Assembly: GCF_003590145.2 (NCBI RefSeq)
Contig: NZ_CP060436.1
Coordinates: forward strand, 1,770,001 to 1,834,000
DNA from: Pseudooceanicola algae
GTDB taxonomy: Bacteria; Pseudomonadota; Alphaproteobacteria; Rhodobacterales; Rhodobacteraceae
Reading direction: 5' to 3'
DNA: 64,000 nt
Each line of letters opens with the position of its first letter. The first letter of the stretch is position 1. The notes beneath the pieces are model-generated. The model was not told the DNA's origin and did not search any database. It saw only the letters and a program-made list of their open reading frames with translations. Below are positions 1 to 11,237 of this stretch, piece after piece. Made by a program: the position numbers and the translations under genes.

Positions 1-50
1 GAAGCCCATCCATGGCGGCCTGCCCCTTCGTTCAGTCTGTCTCGTGATGC

Positions 51-166
51 CGAACGCCCCTGTCGGGGCAGTGCACCGTCGAACGCCCCGACAGGGGCGA
101 TGCATCGTCCAACGCCCCCCTGGGGGCGATGCACCGTCGGGACGCCCTTTGGGGGCGATGCAACCG
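51..166. repeat. Four tandem 29-bp imperfect repeats, each a hairpin
   Basis: Four consecutive 29-bp units lie at 51-79, 80-108, 109-137 and 138-166. Each has the pattern CGAACGCCCC, a short loop, GGGGC, then GATGCACCGT, so each unit can form a CGCCCC/GGGGCG stem. The array starts 33 bp after the tauA stop codon, on the transcript side of tauA. No unique spacers separate the units, so it is not a CRISPR array. A role as transcript 3'-end stabiliser, terminator cluster or REP-like element is inference; positions 1-50 hold nothing else I recognise. Confidence 0.85.
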
Positions 167-198
167 GCACCGCCCCGCCCTGTCGTCGCGGCCGGGCC

Positions 199-1197
199 TT
201 AGCCCTGCACATCATCCGCGATGGCCGCGAGCGGGCCGGTGTTGACCGAACCTTCGTAGCTGTCGAGCGCGGCGTCGATGCTGCCGGAGGTGGCAAAGAC
301 ATCCGCCACGCCCTTCATGAACGTCGCCGCGTTGGCGCCCAGCCACTTGTCGGACAGTTGTTCTTCGACCGTGGGGAAGGTGAAGGTCTCGATGGCCGCT
401 GTGGTGGCCGCCAGATCCATGCCCGATTCCCTGGCGATGGCCGCCAGCATCTCGTCTCCGCCCTCACCCGAGGCCCATTTGGCATTGGCATCCGCCGTGA
501 CCTTCAGGAAGGCCGACACCAGGTCCTCGTTCTCGGCGATGAAATCGGTCGGGGCCGAGGTCACGTCGAAGACCAGGATACCGAGATCTTCCTTCTCGGC
601 GCCGGTCAGCAGAACGTTGCCGTGCTCCTTCATCCGGCTCAGACCGCCGCCATAGCCGCAGGCGAAATCGACCGCGCCCTGGGCCAGGGCCGCCGCGCCA
701 TCGACCGGCGCCATGTCGACGATCTTGAGACTGTTGAGCGGCACGCCGAAGTGATCCATCTGGCGCAGGAAGCCGTAATGCGCCGAGGTGCCGATGGGCA
801 CGGCGACGGTCTTGCCTTCCAGGTCGGCGGCGGTGGTCTTGTCGATCTCGAGCGCGGTGGCGACGACGCAATTGTCGTTCTCGGAATAGCTGACAGCCAC
901 GTCGATCACCTGCAGCGCCTGCCCGGCAGAGGCGGCGACGACGAAGGGCGGGACACCCTGGCTGACGGACATCTGCACATCGCCCGAAGCCATGGCCGCC
1001 GACATCGCCGTGCCGGTTTCAAAGCTGACCCAGGTGACGGTTTCGCCAAGCGCCTCGTCGTAGAGACCGTCGGCCTTGGCCGCGAGGAAGGGCATCGGCC
1101 ATTCCAGGAAGTAGCCGACGGTGATATCGGCCTGCGCGCCCTGGGCACCAAGCAGCATCGCGGTCCCGGCCAGCAGCGGGGTAAGGGATCTTTTCAT
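199..1197 (-). CDS. tauA: Taurine ABC transporter, periplasmic binding protein TauA
   Basis: 332 aa, close to the usual TauA length. It starts with a Sec signal peptide (Lys/Arg, hydrophobic core, cleavage after AQA around residue 23), followed by the TauA/SsuA-type binding fold opening ITVGYFLEWPMPF. It should capture taurine or a related alkanesulfonate in the periplasm for a TauBC importer. An AGGAG ribosome site sits 6 nt before the ATG at 1197. The gene is divergent from a TauR-like regulator with TauR-like boxes between them, which supports taurine over other sulfonates. The ATPase and permease genes are not visible and probably lie past the left edge. Confidence 0.85.
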   Translation of the reverse strand: MKRSLTPLLAGTAMLLGAQGAQADITVGYFLEWPMPFLAAKADGLYDEALGETVTWVSFETGTAMSAAMASGDVQMSVSQGVPPFVVAASAGQALQVIDVAVSYSENDNCVVATALEIDKTTAADLEGKTVAVPIGTSAHYGFLRQMDHFGVPLNSLKIVDMAPVDGAAALAQGAVDFACGYGGGLSRMKEHGNVLLTGAEKEDLGILVFDVTSAPTDFIAENEDLVSAFLKVTADANAKWASGEGGDEMLAAIARESGMDLAATTAAIETFTFPTVEEQLSDKWLGANAATFMKGVADVFATSGSIDAALDSYEGSVNTGPLAAIADDVQG

Positions 1198-1391
1198 GTC
1201 ACTCTCCTAGTTGGATCTTGTTGGAACGGCCCCGGCTCTTGCGGCCGGGATCTGGTCTCTTCGTCTTGTTTCCGGGCAATTTCCTGGCTGTCGCCGCCTG
1301 TGGGGCACGCGACCGGGCTGAAGCAGGCAAACTGCCGTCTCTATGGAAAAGCTAAGATCAGCCAAACGATCCTGACAACTCACCCGGTATT

Positions 1392-1424
1392 CTGGACCTA
1401 TCCGTCGTGATCTTCTGGCCCTAA
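1392..1424. promoter_or_regulatory. Candidate TauR direct-repeat operator in the tauA-tauR intergenic region
   Basis: Two direct repeats, CTGGACCTAT (1392-1401) and CTGGCCCTAA (1415-1424), begin 23 bp apart. From memory, the TauR element of Rhodobacter capsulatus is a pair of CTGGACYTAA direct repeats; each copy here matches 9 of 10 positions. They lie in the 380-bp gap between the divergent tauA (start 1197) and tauR (start 1578), about 195 bp from the tauA start codon. I see no other gene in this gap. It does contain a three-codon frame at 1530-1538 after a GAGG sequence, which I do not interpret. Confidence 0.7.
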
Positions 1425-1577
1425 ACCTGCCGCGCCTTTAGGCAGAGCGGCTCCGCCCGGCCGTTTGCCCGCCCGCCCAAGGGCGCAGGCCGGCTTCCAC
1501 GCCTGCACCCGGTCGCCCCGGAGGCGACGATGGGATAAGACCAGTCCTGACGACGCATGGAGCCACAGGACCCCGAA

Positions 1578-3068
1578 ATGGCGATACCGGCCGAAACCTT
1601 CTTCCTGTCCGGTGAACAGGAAACCACCCTGCAACAGCAGATCCAGCAGATCGTATCGGAGGCGATCCTGTCGGGGCGGTGTCTGGCGGGGGAAAAGATG
1701 CCCTCCACCCGGCATCTGGCCGAACATCTGGGCGTGGCGCGGATCACGGTGACCAACGCCTATACGGAGCTGGTGGCCAGCGAATACCTGACCTCGCGGG
1801 GGCGATCGGGCTTCTTCGTGGCCGAGACCGCGCCGCAAAGGCCGATCCTGGCGATCACCGAACGTCGCAGCAGCGCCCAGATCGACTGGGCCCGCAAGAT
1901 CAGCCAGAAGGTGTCGGATGCGCTGCCCATCGTGCGGCCCGCGAACTGGCGTGACTACAAGTTTCCCTTCATCTACGGGCAAAGCGATGCGCGGCTCTTT
2001 GATCACCGAAACTGGCGGGCCTGCGCGCTGAAAGCGGTGGGGCGCAAGGATTTCGACACGCTGGCCACCGATCACTATGAACGCGACGACCCGATGCTGT
2101 TGGAATTCATCCTGCGCCAGATCCTGCCCCGGCGCGGCATCACTGCGCGACCCGAAGAGATACTGATCACAATGGGCGCGCAGAATGCCCTGTGGATGAC
2201 TGCCCAGCTGCTGCTGACCCAGCGCCGCAAAGCGGTGATGGAGAACCCCTGCTACCCCGGCCTGCGCCATATCCTGCGCCAGTCGCGCTGCACGCTGGAC
2301 CTGGTCGATGTCGATCAGGACGGCCTGCCCCCCGAAAGAATCCCGCAGGATGCCGACGTGGTCTATACCACCCCGTCGCACCATTGCCCGTCCAATGCCA
2401 CCATGCCGCTGGCCCGCCGCCGCGCCCTGCTTGACCGGGCCGAGCGGGACGATTTCATCATCGTCGAGGACGACTACGAATTCGAGATGTCCTTCCTGAA
2501 ATCCCCGTCCCCGGCACTGAAGTCGCTGGATCGCTCGGGGTCGGTCGTCTACATGGGCTCGTTTTCCAAATCGATCTTTCCCGGTCTGCGCCTTGGCTTC
2601 ATCGTCGCACCGGAACCTTTCATATCAGAGGCCCGCGCCCTGCGGTCCATGGTGCTGCGCCACCCGCCCAGCCATATGCAGCGCACCACGGCCTATTTCC
2701 TGTCGCTGGGGCATTTCGATGCGCAGATCACCCGGATGGCGCGCAGCTATCGCGCCCGGCGCGCACTGATGGAACAAAGCCTGCGTCAGCACGGGCTGAC
2801 CCCGGCCGCGCCTGAAACCTTTGGCGGGTCGTCCTTCTGGATGAAGGCGCCCGATCTGGTGGATACCTCGAAACTGGCGATGGACCTGCGCCAGCACAGC
2901 GTGCTGATCGAACCGGGCGAGGCGTTCTTCGCCGCCGGCGACGAAAGCCGCAGCTACTACCGGCTGGCCTATTCCTCCATCGCCTCGGCGCGGATCGAGG
3001 AAGGCGTGGCGCTGATCGCCCGCGTCATGGAAGACCACCTTGGCGCCCCCCTGCCCGACCGCGAATGA
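1578..3068 (+). CDS. tauR: MocR/GntR-type regulator with aminotransferase domain, TauR
   Basis: 496 aa from the chosen start. Residues about 12-75 form a GntR winged helix (STRHLAEHLGVARITVT as the recognition part), followed by a class I aminotransferase-like domain with the PLP lysine in SFSKSIFPGLRLGF. This MocR architecture, next to tauA and near CTGGACYTAA-type repeats, identifies it as TauR, the activator of taurine utilisation. I chose the ATG at 1578 because AGGA lies 7 nt upstream. The in-frame ATG at 1557 adds seven residues and has no visible ribosome site. PLP probably acts as part of the effector sensor, not in catalysis; that is family knowledge. Other MocR roles (PdxR) are less likely given the context. 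Confidence 0.82.
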   Translation: MAIPAETFFLSGEQETTLQQQIQQIVSEAILSGRCLAGEKMPSTRHLAEHLGVARITVTNAYTELVASEYLTSRGRSGFFVAETAPQRPILAITERRSSAQIDWARKISQKVSDALPIVRPANWRDYKFPFIYGQSDARLFDHRNWRACALKAVGRKDFDTLATDHYERDDPMLLEFILRQILPRRGITARPEEILITMGAQNALWMTAQLLLTQRRKAVMENPCYPGLRHILRQSRCTLDLVDVDQDGLPPERIPQDADVVYTTPSHHCPSNATMPLARRRALLDRAERDDFIIVEDDYEFEMSFLKSPSPALKSLDRSGSVVYMGSFSKSIFPGLRLGFIVAPEPFISEARALRSMVLRHPPSHMQRTTAYFLSLGHFDAQITRMARSYRARRALMEQSLRQHGLTPAAPETFGGSSFWMKAPDLVDTSKLAMDLRQHSVLIEPGEAFFAAGDESRSYYRLAYSSIASARIEEGVALIARVMEDHLGAPLPDRE

Positions 3069-3126
3069 CCGGCCTGCCATTTTCGCCATTGACCCCGGAC
3101 CGCACCGCCGCCACACTTGGCCCACG

Positions 3127-6086
<2,960 letters not shown>

Positions 6087-6097
<11 letters not shown>

Positions 6098-6284
6098 CCT
6101 CAACGGCGCCCCGGTCCTGACCGAGGCCGCCACGCTTGCCGCCCTTATCGACGAGAAGGGGCTGGAGGCCGCCGCCGTGGCCACCGCCCTCGACGGGGCC
6201 TTCGTACCGCGTGACCTGCGCGACAGCACGGCGCTGACGCCCGGCGCTCGGGTGGAAATCCTGTCTCCGATGCAGGGGGGCTAG
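6087..6284 (+). CDS. thiS: Sulfur carrier protein ThiS
   Basis: 65 aa, ubiquitin-like beta-grasp protein. It ends in Gly-Gly (MQGG), the tail that is adenylated by ThiF and converted to a thiocarboxylate, the sulfur donor for thiazole synthesis. It starts inside the last codons of thiO and ends 3 bp before thiG, consistent with translational coupling and joint function with ThiG. Confidence 0.95.
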
Positions 6285-6287
6285 GCG

Positions 6288-7046
6288 ATGTTCTATGGTA
6301 CGGAACTGCAAAACCGTCTGATGCTGGGCACGGCGCAATATCCGTCGCCCCGCATCCTGCGCGACGCCATCGCCGCCTCGGGGGCAGAGGTGATCACCGT
6401 CTCGCTGCGCCGCGAAGGTACGGAGGGCGCGGCTTTTCGTGACATCCTGCGCGACAGCGGCTGCCGCCTGCTGCCCAATACCGCCGGCTGCCATTCGGTG
6501 CGCGATGCGGTGACCACGGCGCAGATGGCGCGCGAGGTGTTCGACACCCCCTGGATCAAGCTGGAGGTGATCGGGCATGCCGACAGCCTGCAACCCGATC
6601 CCTTCGCGCTGGTCGAGGCCGCGCGCATCCTTTGCGCCGAGGGGTTCGAGGTCTTTCCCTATACGACCGAGGACCTGATCGTCGGGGAAAAACTGATCGA
6701 GGCCGGCTGCCGTGTGCTGATGCCCTGGGGCGCGCCCATCGGATCGGGACAGGGGCTGCGCAACCTCGACGGGCTGCGGGCCATGCGGGCCCATTTCGCA
6801 GACGTGCCCCTGGTCATCGACGCCGGAATCGGTGCCCCCTCGCAGGCCATGGCGGCGATGGAGGCGGGCTTTGACGCGGTGCTGCTGAACACCGCCGTTG
6901 CCCAGGCCACTGACCCCGTCGCCATGGCCCGCGCCTTTGGCCAGGCGGTCGGCGCAGGACGGGCGGCCCATGACGCGGGGCTGATGCCGAGGCGGGACAT
7001 GGCCCGTGCCTCCACGCCGATCTTCGGCATGGCGGAGCTGATGTGA
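6288..7046 (+). CDS. thiG: Thiazole synthase ThiG
   Basis: 252 aa, normal length. TIM-barrel enzyme joining deoxyxylulose-5-phosphate, dehydroglycine and ThiS-thiocarboxylate into the thiazole phosphate. The Schiff-base lysine is in [10 protein letters not shown] (residue about 89), with [17 protein letters not shown] near the end as expected. A GGGGG stretch precedes the ATG. It is followed by thiE with a 4-bp overlap. Confidence 0.95.
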   Translation: MFYGTELQNRLMLGTAQYPSPRILRDAIAASGAEVITVSLRREGTEGAAFRDILRDSGCRLLPNTAGCHSVRDAVTTAQMAREVFDTPWIKLEVIGHADSLQPDPFALVEAARILCAEGFEVFPYTTEDLIVGEKLIEAGCRVLMPWGAPIGSGQGLRNLDGLRAMRAHFADVPLVIDAGIGAPSQAMAAMEAGFDAVLLNTAVAQATDPVAMARAFGQAVGAGRAAHDAGLMPRRDMARASTPIFGMAELM

Positions 7047-7648
7047 TGCTTGATCCCTTCTACCTCATCACCGGCCATGTCGGGCGTCTGGAACTGCTGG
7101 TGCCCCATGGCGTCCGCCTTGTACAATTGCGCCTCAAGGATCAGCCGGATCGTGAAATCCGCCGCCAGATCGCCCGCGCCCGCGACATCTGTGCCGTGCA
7201 TCGCACACAACTGGTGGTCAATGACCATTGGCAGGCTGCACTGGATCTGCGCTGCAATTTCGTCCACCTCGGGCAGGAGGACATGCAGACCGCCGATTTC
7301 ACCGCCCTCGCCCGCGCCGGTATCCGCATCGGCCTGTCGACCCATGACGAGGCAGAGCTGGACCGCGCCCTGTCCCATGATCCGGCCTATGTCGCCCTTG
7401 GCCCGATCTACGAAACCCGGCTGAAAAAGATGAAATGGGCGCCTCAGGGACTGGACAAGCTGCGCCGCTGGAAGGGGCTTGCCGGAAAGACCCCGCTGGT
7501 GGGGATCGGCGGGCTGACCCCCGACCGGCTGCCCGCGCTGTTCGAGGCCGGGGCCGACAGTGCCGCCGTGGTGACGGACATCCAGATGGCGACGGACCCC
7601 GAGGCGCGCTGCCGCGAATGGATCGCCGCGACGCGAGTGATGGCATGA
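7043..7648 (+). CDS. thiE: Thiamin-phosphate synthase ThiE
   Basis: 201 aa. It couples HMP-pyrophosphate with the thiazole phosphate to give thiamin phosphate. TIM-barrel signatures seen are [40 protein letters not shown] and VGIGGL. The first codon is either GTG at 7043, overlapping the thiG stop as GTGA, or ATG at 7046. It overlaps thiF by 4 bp. Confidence 0.93.
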   Translation: MMLDPFYLITGHVGRLELLVPHGVRLVQLRLKDQPDREIRRQIARARDICAVHRTQLVVNDHWQAALDLRCNFVHLGQEDMQTADFTALARAGIRIGLSTHDEAELDRALSHDPAYVALGPIYETRLKKMKWAPQGLDKLRRWKGLAGKTPLVGIGGLTPDRLPALFEAGADSAAVVTDIQMATDPEARCREWIAATRVMA

Positions 7649-8616
7649 CGCGATACGACCGCCAGATGCGTCTGCCGGAAATCGGCGCAGCAGGGCAGGC
7701 CCGGCTGGCGCGGGCGCGGGTCTGCGTCATCGGGGCCGGTGGGCTGGCGGCGACGCTGCTGCCGCTGCTGGCCGGCGCCGGGGTCGGGCAGATCCGGGTC
7801 ATCGACCCCGACCGGGTCGAGGCGCATAACCTGCACCGCCAGACCCTGTTTCGCATGGCCGACATCGGCCGCCCCAAGGCGCTTGTCGCGGTCACGACGC
7901 TGGCCGACCTCAACCCCGATTGCCGGTTGACCCCGGTGGTCGCGGCGCTTGGGGCGCGCGCCGCACGGGACGAAGCCGCTTGGGCCGACGTGGTGCTGGA
8001 CGCGGCTGACAATTTCGCCGTGACCTATGCGCTGTCGGACGCCTGCCTTGCCGGGAATACCCCGCTGATCGCCGCTTCGGTGCAGGGGCGCGCGGGTCAT
8101 GTGGGCGGCTTTTGCGGCCCCGCGCCCAGCTATAGGGCGCTGTTCCCCGACCTGCCCGAGCGGCTGCAAAGCTGTGCCTCGGGCGGCGTGATGGGCCCGG
8201 CGGTGGCAAGCCTTGCCGCCTTGCAGGCGCAGATGTGCCTGTCGGTCCTGCTGGGTCATGCGCCATCGCCGCTCGGTCAGTTGCTGACGCTGGATCTGGC
8301 CGAATGGCGCCCGGGCGGCTTTCGCTTTGACGGCGCGCCCGAACCCGCGCCCATGCCCGCGATCCTGGACGCAGAGGACATCCGCCCCGAGGATCGCATC
8401 ATCGAGTTGCGCAGCGCGCAGGAAAGCCCGGACCTGCCGCATCCCCGCGCCGAAAGACTGGACACGGCGGCGATTGGCACCCTTGCAGCGGCCCCCGGTG
8501 GGCGGCTGGTCTTTGCCTGTGCCACGGGGGTGCGGGCCTGGCGGGCGGCCCGGTCAGCGGCGGCGGATGGCGCGCAAACCGCGATCCTTCTGACCCCGCC
8601 AAAGGGCGTGTCATGA
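7645..8616 (+). CDS. thiF: ThiS adenylyltransferase ThiF with C-terminal rhodanese-like domain
   Basis: 323 aa. The E1-like domain (residues 1 to about 240) opens [13 protein letters not shown] and carries the nucleotide motif GAGGLA and DAADNF; it adenylates the ThiS C terminus. Residues about 250-323 resemble a small rhodanese domain with Cys292 in CATGVR, which may deliver the sulfur. I reject the longer frame from 7435 because those codons read thiE out of frame; the ATG at 7645 overlaps the thiE stop. A MoeB/HesA role is possible in principle, but the operon decides for ThiF. Confidence 0.9.
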   Translation: MTRYDRQMRLPEIGAAGQARLARARVCVIGAGGLAATLLPLLAGAGVGQIRVIDPDRVEAHNLHRQTLFRMADIGRPKALVAVTTLADLNPDCRLTPVVAALGARAARDEAAWADVVLDAADNFAVTYALSDACLAGNTPLIAASVQGRAGHVGGFCGPAPSYRALFPDLPERLQSCASGGVMGPAVASLAALQAQMCLSVLLGHAPSPLGQLLTLDLAEWRPGGFRFDGAPEPAPMPAILDAEDIRPEDRIIELRSAQESPDLPHPRAERLDTAAIGTLAAAPGGRLVFACATGVRAWRAARSAAADGAQTAILLTPPKGVS

Positions 8617-9446
8617 GCCCCGCCGTCCTGTTCATCGGCGGTATGGATTCCAGCGGAGGGGCCGGGCTGATGCGCGATTGCGCCACCGCGCAGGCCCTTG
8701 GCGCGACGGCCCGCAGCGCGGTGACGGCGGTGACGGCCCAAAGCGACCGGGCGGTCAGCGCCCTGCATCCGGTGCCGGAGGACATCGTCGCGGCCCAGAT
8801 CGCCGCCGCCGCCGATACGGGCGCAGACCCCGTGGCAGCCATCAAGGTCGGCATGCTGGGCAGCGCCGGGATCACCCGCGCCGTGGCCAGGACCCTGGCC
8901 CGGCATCTGCCCGATGTCCCGCTGGTGCTGGACCCGGTGCTTTGCGCCTCGTCCGGGCGGGCGCTGATCGACGCCGAAGGGATCGCAGCCATGCTGCCTC
9001 TGCTGGTGCCCCGCGCGACCCTGCTGACCCCGAACCTGCCGGAACTGCGCGCCCTCTGCGCACCGCTTGGCCTGCCAGGCGAGACGGGCGAGGCCGAGAT
9101 CTGCGCCGCGCTTCTGGACCTTGGCTGCGGCGCTGTCCTGGTGAAGGGCGGGCATGCCCCGCAGGGCCCGACAAGCGAGGACCGGCTTTATCAACGCGGA
9201 TACGACCTGCATCGGCTCTCCTCGGCGCGGTACCCAGTGGCCTTGCGCGGCACGGGTTGCCAGCTTGCCAGCGCGGTGGCGGTGCACCTGGCCGGCGGAC
9301 GGGCCCTGCCCGCAGCTGTCGCCAAGGCAAAGGAGATGCTGGACCAGCGGTTCAGGGCCGCCGCCACACGGGGGGACGGCGACCCCTGCGCGCCTCAGGT
9401 GGCAGTGCCTTCGAGGGCCGCAACCGCATCTTCGCCGGCCGGCTGA
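8613..9446 (+). CDS. thiD: HMP/HMP-phosphate kinase ThiD
   Basis: 277 aa ribokinase-fold enzyme that phosphorylates HMP-P to HMP-PP for ThiE. Motifs: GGMDSSGGAGLMRD at the start, AIKVGMLGS, LVLDPVL and the late GTGCQLASAVA anion-hole motif. The substrate loop has GGMDSSGG where GSDPSGGAG is common, a mild divergence. It overlaps thiF by 4 bp and ends the operon. Its last 52 bp overlap the 3' end of the convergent SDR gene. Confidence 0.92.
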   Translation: MSPAVLFIGGMDSSGGAGLMRDCATAQALGATARSAVTAVTAQSDRAVSALHPVPEDIVAAQIAAAADTGADPVAAIKVGMLGSAGITRAVARTLARHLPDVPLVLDPVLCASSGRALIDAEGIAAMLPLLVPRATLLTPNLPELRALCAPLGLPGETGEAEICAALLDLGCGAVLVKGGHAPQGPTSEDRLYQRGYDLHRLSSARYPVALRGTGCQLASAVAVHLAGGRALPAAVAKAKEMLDQRFRAAATRGDGDPCAPQVAVPSRAATASSPAG

Positions 9447-10141
9447 TGCGCCGGGCAATCCGGATCCGTCACGGCGCGCCAGATGGCGCTGACGACATCC
9501 TCGGGGCGGGTCGGACTGACGGCGCCGGCCATGGCCCCAAAGGTCCTTTGCGCGAAGTCGGCATAGCTGTCGGGCACCAACCCCTGCATGAGCGGCCGCG
9601 CGTTTTCCGCGAACCGGGTCGACGAGCGCCCGGGCAGCACCAGCCTTACCGAGACCCCGAACTGGGCCATCTCGAGCGCCAGGCAATCGCTGTAGGCCGC
9701 GACAGCCGCCTTGCTGGCGGTATAGATTGCCAGCAAGGGCAGCGGTGTGATCGTCACGCTGGACGTCACGTTGACGATGGTGCCTGCCCCGGCCTCGCGG
9801 AACTGCGGCAGCAGGGCGCGGGTCAGAGCCATGGTGCCGAACGTATTGGTCTCGAAGATCTGGCGCATGGTCTCGGGCGGCGTTGCCTCGACCGCGCCCA
9901 TCAGGCCGATGCCGGCGTTGTTCACCAGCGCGTCCACCTGCCCGACCCCATCGACAAGGCGGGCGATGCTGTCGGGATCGGTCACGTCCAGCGGCGGCAC
10001 GGTCAGCCGGTCGGAGGCGGGCAGCAGATCCGCGCGCGGGCTGCGCATCGTGGCGATGACCCGCCAGTCCCGTTCAAGGAAATGTCGGGCAGTTTCAAGG
10101 CCGAACCCCGAGGAGCAGCCGGTAATCAAAACGGTCTTCAT
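9395..10141 (-). CDS. Short-chain dehydrogenase/reductase (SDR)
   Basis: 248 aa classical SDR. The NAD(P)-binding TGCSSGFG motif lies at residues 7-14, NNAG near residue 75 and the catalytic YTASK near 145, with an upstream Ser in VTSSV. Basic residues after the first strand (ATMRSPR) suggest NADPH; the substrate is unknown. I moved the start from 10192 to the ATG at 10141, which has AGGAAAGG upstream and begins directly at the Rossmann strand. It is divergent from an AraC regulator. The 3' end overlaps thiD head to head by 52 bp. Confidence 0.85.
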   Translation of the reverse strand: MKTVLITGCSSGFGLETARHFLERDWRVIATMRSPRADLLPASDRLTVPPLDVTDPDSIARLVDGVGQVDALVNNAGIGLMGAVEATPPETMRQIFETNTFGTMALTRALLPQFREAGAGTIVNVTSSVTITPLPLLAIYTASKAAVAAYSDCLALEMAQFGVSVRLVLPGRSSTRFAENARPLMQGLVPDSYADFAQRTFGAMAGAVSPTRPEDVVSAIWRAVTDPDCPAHQPAGEDAVAALEGTAT

Positions 10142-10160
10142 GGCAGTACCTTTCCTGTCC

Positions 10161-10211
10161 GCCCCGCGTCCGGCGCGGGGCTGCTGTTGCACTTGTCCGG
10201 ATATGGACAGG
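10161..10211. promoter_or_regulatory. SDR-AraC intergenic inverted repeats
   Basis: Two symmetric elements lie between the divergent SDR and AraC genes. GCCCCGCG-TCCGG-CGCGGGGC (10161-10181) is a perfect 8-bp stem in the SDR leader. TTGTCCGGATATGGACAGG (10193-10211) contains TGTCC-N6-GGACA. The second is a plausible regulator-binding site; AraC proteins usually bind direct repeats, so the assignment is tentative. Confidence 0.4.
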
Positions 10212-10266
10212 ACGGCGCGGACTTTCTATCATCAGAAATCCCGATAACATTACCAAAGGTCCAGAC

Positions 10267-11211
10267 ATGACCGATCCCCTGGCCGAGGTCGTCACCCTGC
10301 TGCAACCCCGCGCGCCCAGGGCCAAGGTCATGTCCGCCGCCGGGCCCTGGCGGGTGGAGCGTGACACCGGGGGAACGGTGTTCCATGCGCTGGTACTGGC
10401 CGGAAGCGCGCGCCTGGCCGTGGATGCACGCCCCCCGGTCATCCTGCGGGACGGAGATTTCGTCCTGGTACCCGCCGCCCGGCGGTTCATCATGGAAAGC
10501 CTCGATCCCGTCGCGCCACCGGGGGTCTTTACCCGGCCCGTGCTTCAGCCTGATGGCGGCATCCGCAGCGGCGATCAGGAGGGCCCGGCCAATGTGCAGA
10601 TGCTGATCGGCCATTGCACCTTTGGCGCACCGGATGCCGCCTTGCTGGTTTCATTGCTGCCAGAGCTGATCCGGATCTCCGGTCAAGAGCGGCTGACCGC
10701 GCTGGTCAGGCTGGTCTCGGACGAATGCCGGGCAAGGCGTCCCGCCCGCGAGGTGATCCTCGAACGGCTGCTGGAAGTGTTGTTCATCGAGGCCCTGCGC
10801 AGTTCCGGCGGCACCCAGGCCTCGCCGGGGTTGTTGCGCGGGCTGGCTGATGACCGGATCGCCCCGGCTTTGCGCGCCCTGCATGAAGACCCCGCCCATG
10901 GCTGGACCGTGATCGACCTGGCCCGCAAGGCCGCACTGTCGCGGTCGGCCTTTTTTGCGCGCTTCACCGAGGGCGTCGGCATGCCGCCCATGGAATACCT
11001 GCTGTCCTGGCGGATGAGCCTGGCGCGCGACATGCTGCGCCGGGGCGCGGGCCCTATGGAAACGGTGGCAAGGCGCATCGGCTATGGGTCGGCCAGCGCC
11101 TTCAGCACCGCCTTCACCCGCCATGTCGGGACCCCGCCGGCCCGCTTTGCCCGCGTTGCCGGAGCGGCCGGGTCTGGCGGGGCGGACGGCGACGCCGACA
11201 CGACCGGATGA
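10267..11211 (+). CDS. AraC-family transcriptional regulator (cupin_6 type)
   Basis: 314 aa. The N-terminal half (about 1-190) is an AraC cupin_6-like sensor region, and residues about 200-295 hold two helix-turn-helix units (DLARKAALSRSAFFARF and ARRIGYGSASAFSTAFTRH). AAAGG precedes the ATG. Members of this subfamily often sit divergent from a small oxidoreductase gene and activate it, which fits the SDR next door. It is convergent with the next gene with a 26-bp gap. The inducer is not predictable. Confidence 0.85.
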   Translation: MTDPLAEVVTLLQPRAPRAKVMSAAGPWRVERDTGGTVFHALVLAGSARLAVDARPPVILRDGDFVLVPAARRFIMESLDPVAPPGVFTRPVLQPDGGIRSGDQEGPANVQMLIGHCTFGAPDAALLVSLLPELIRISGQERLTALVRLVSDECRARRPAREVILERLLEVLFIEALRSSGGTQASPGLLRGLADDRIAPALRALHEDPAHGWTVIDLARKAALSRSAFFARFTEGVGMPPMEYLLSWRMSLARDMLRRGAGPMETVARRIGYGSASAFSTAFTRHVGTPPARFARVAGAAGSGGADGDADTTG

Positions 11212-11237
11212 CCGCGGCGCCCCTGCCCCGCCTTTCG

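Noticed and set aside
51-166. Possible CRISPR array
   Set aside because: The 29-bp units are directly contiguous with no unique spacers, and no cas gene is near.
7435-7644. N-terminal extension of ThiF
   Set aside because: These codons read thiE out of frame and give Arg/Gly-rich sequence; the conserved ThiF start is the ATG at 7645.
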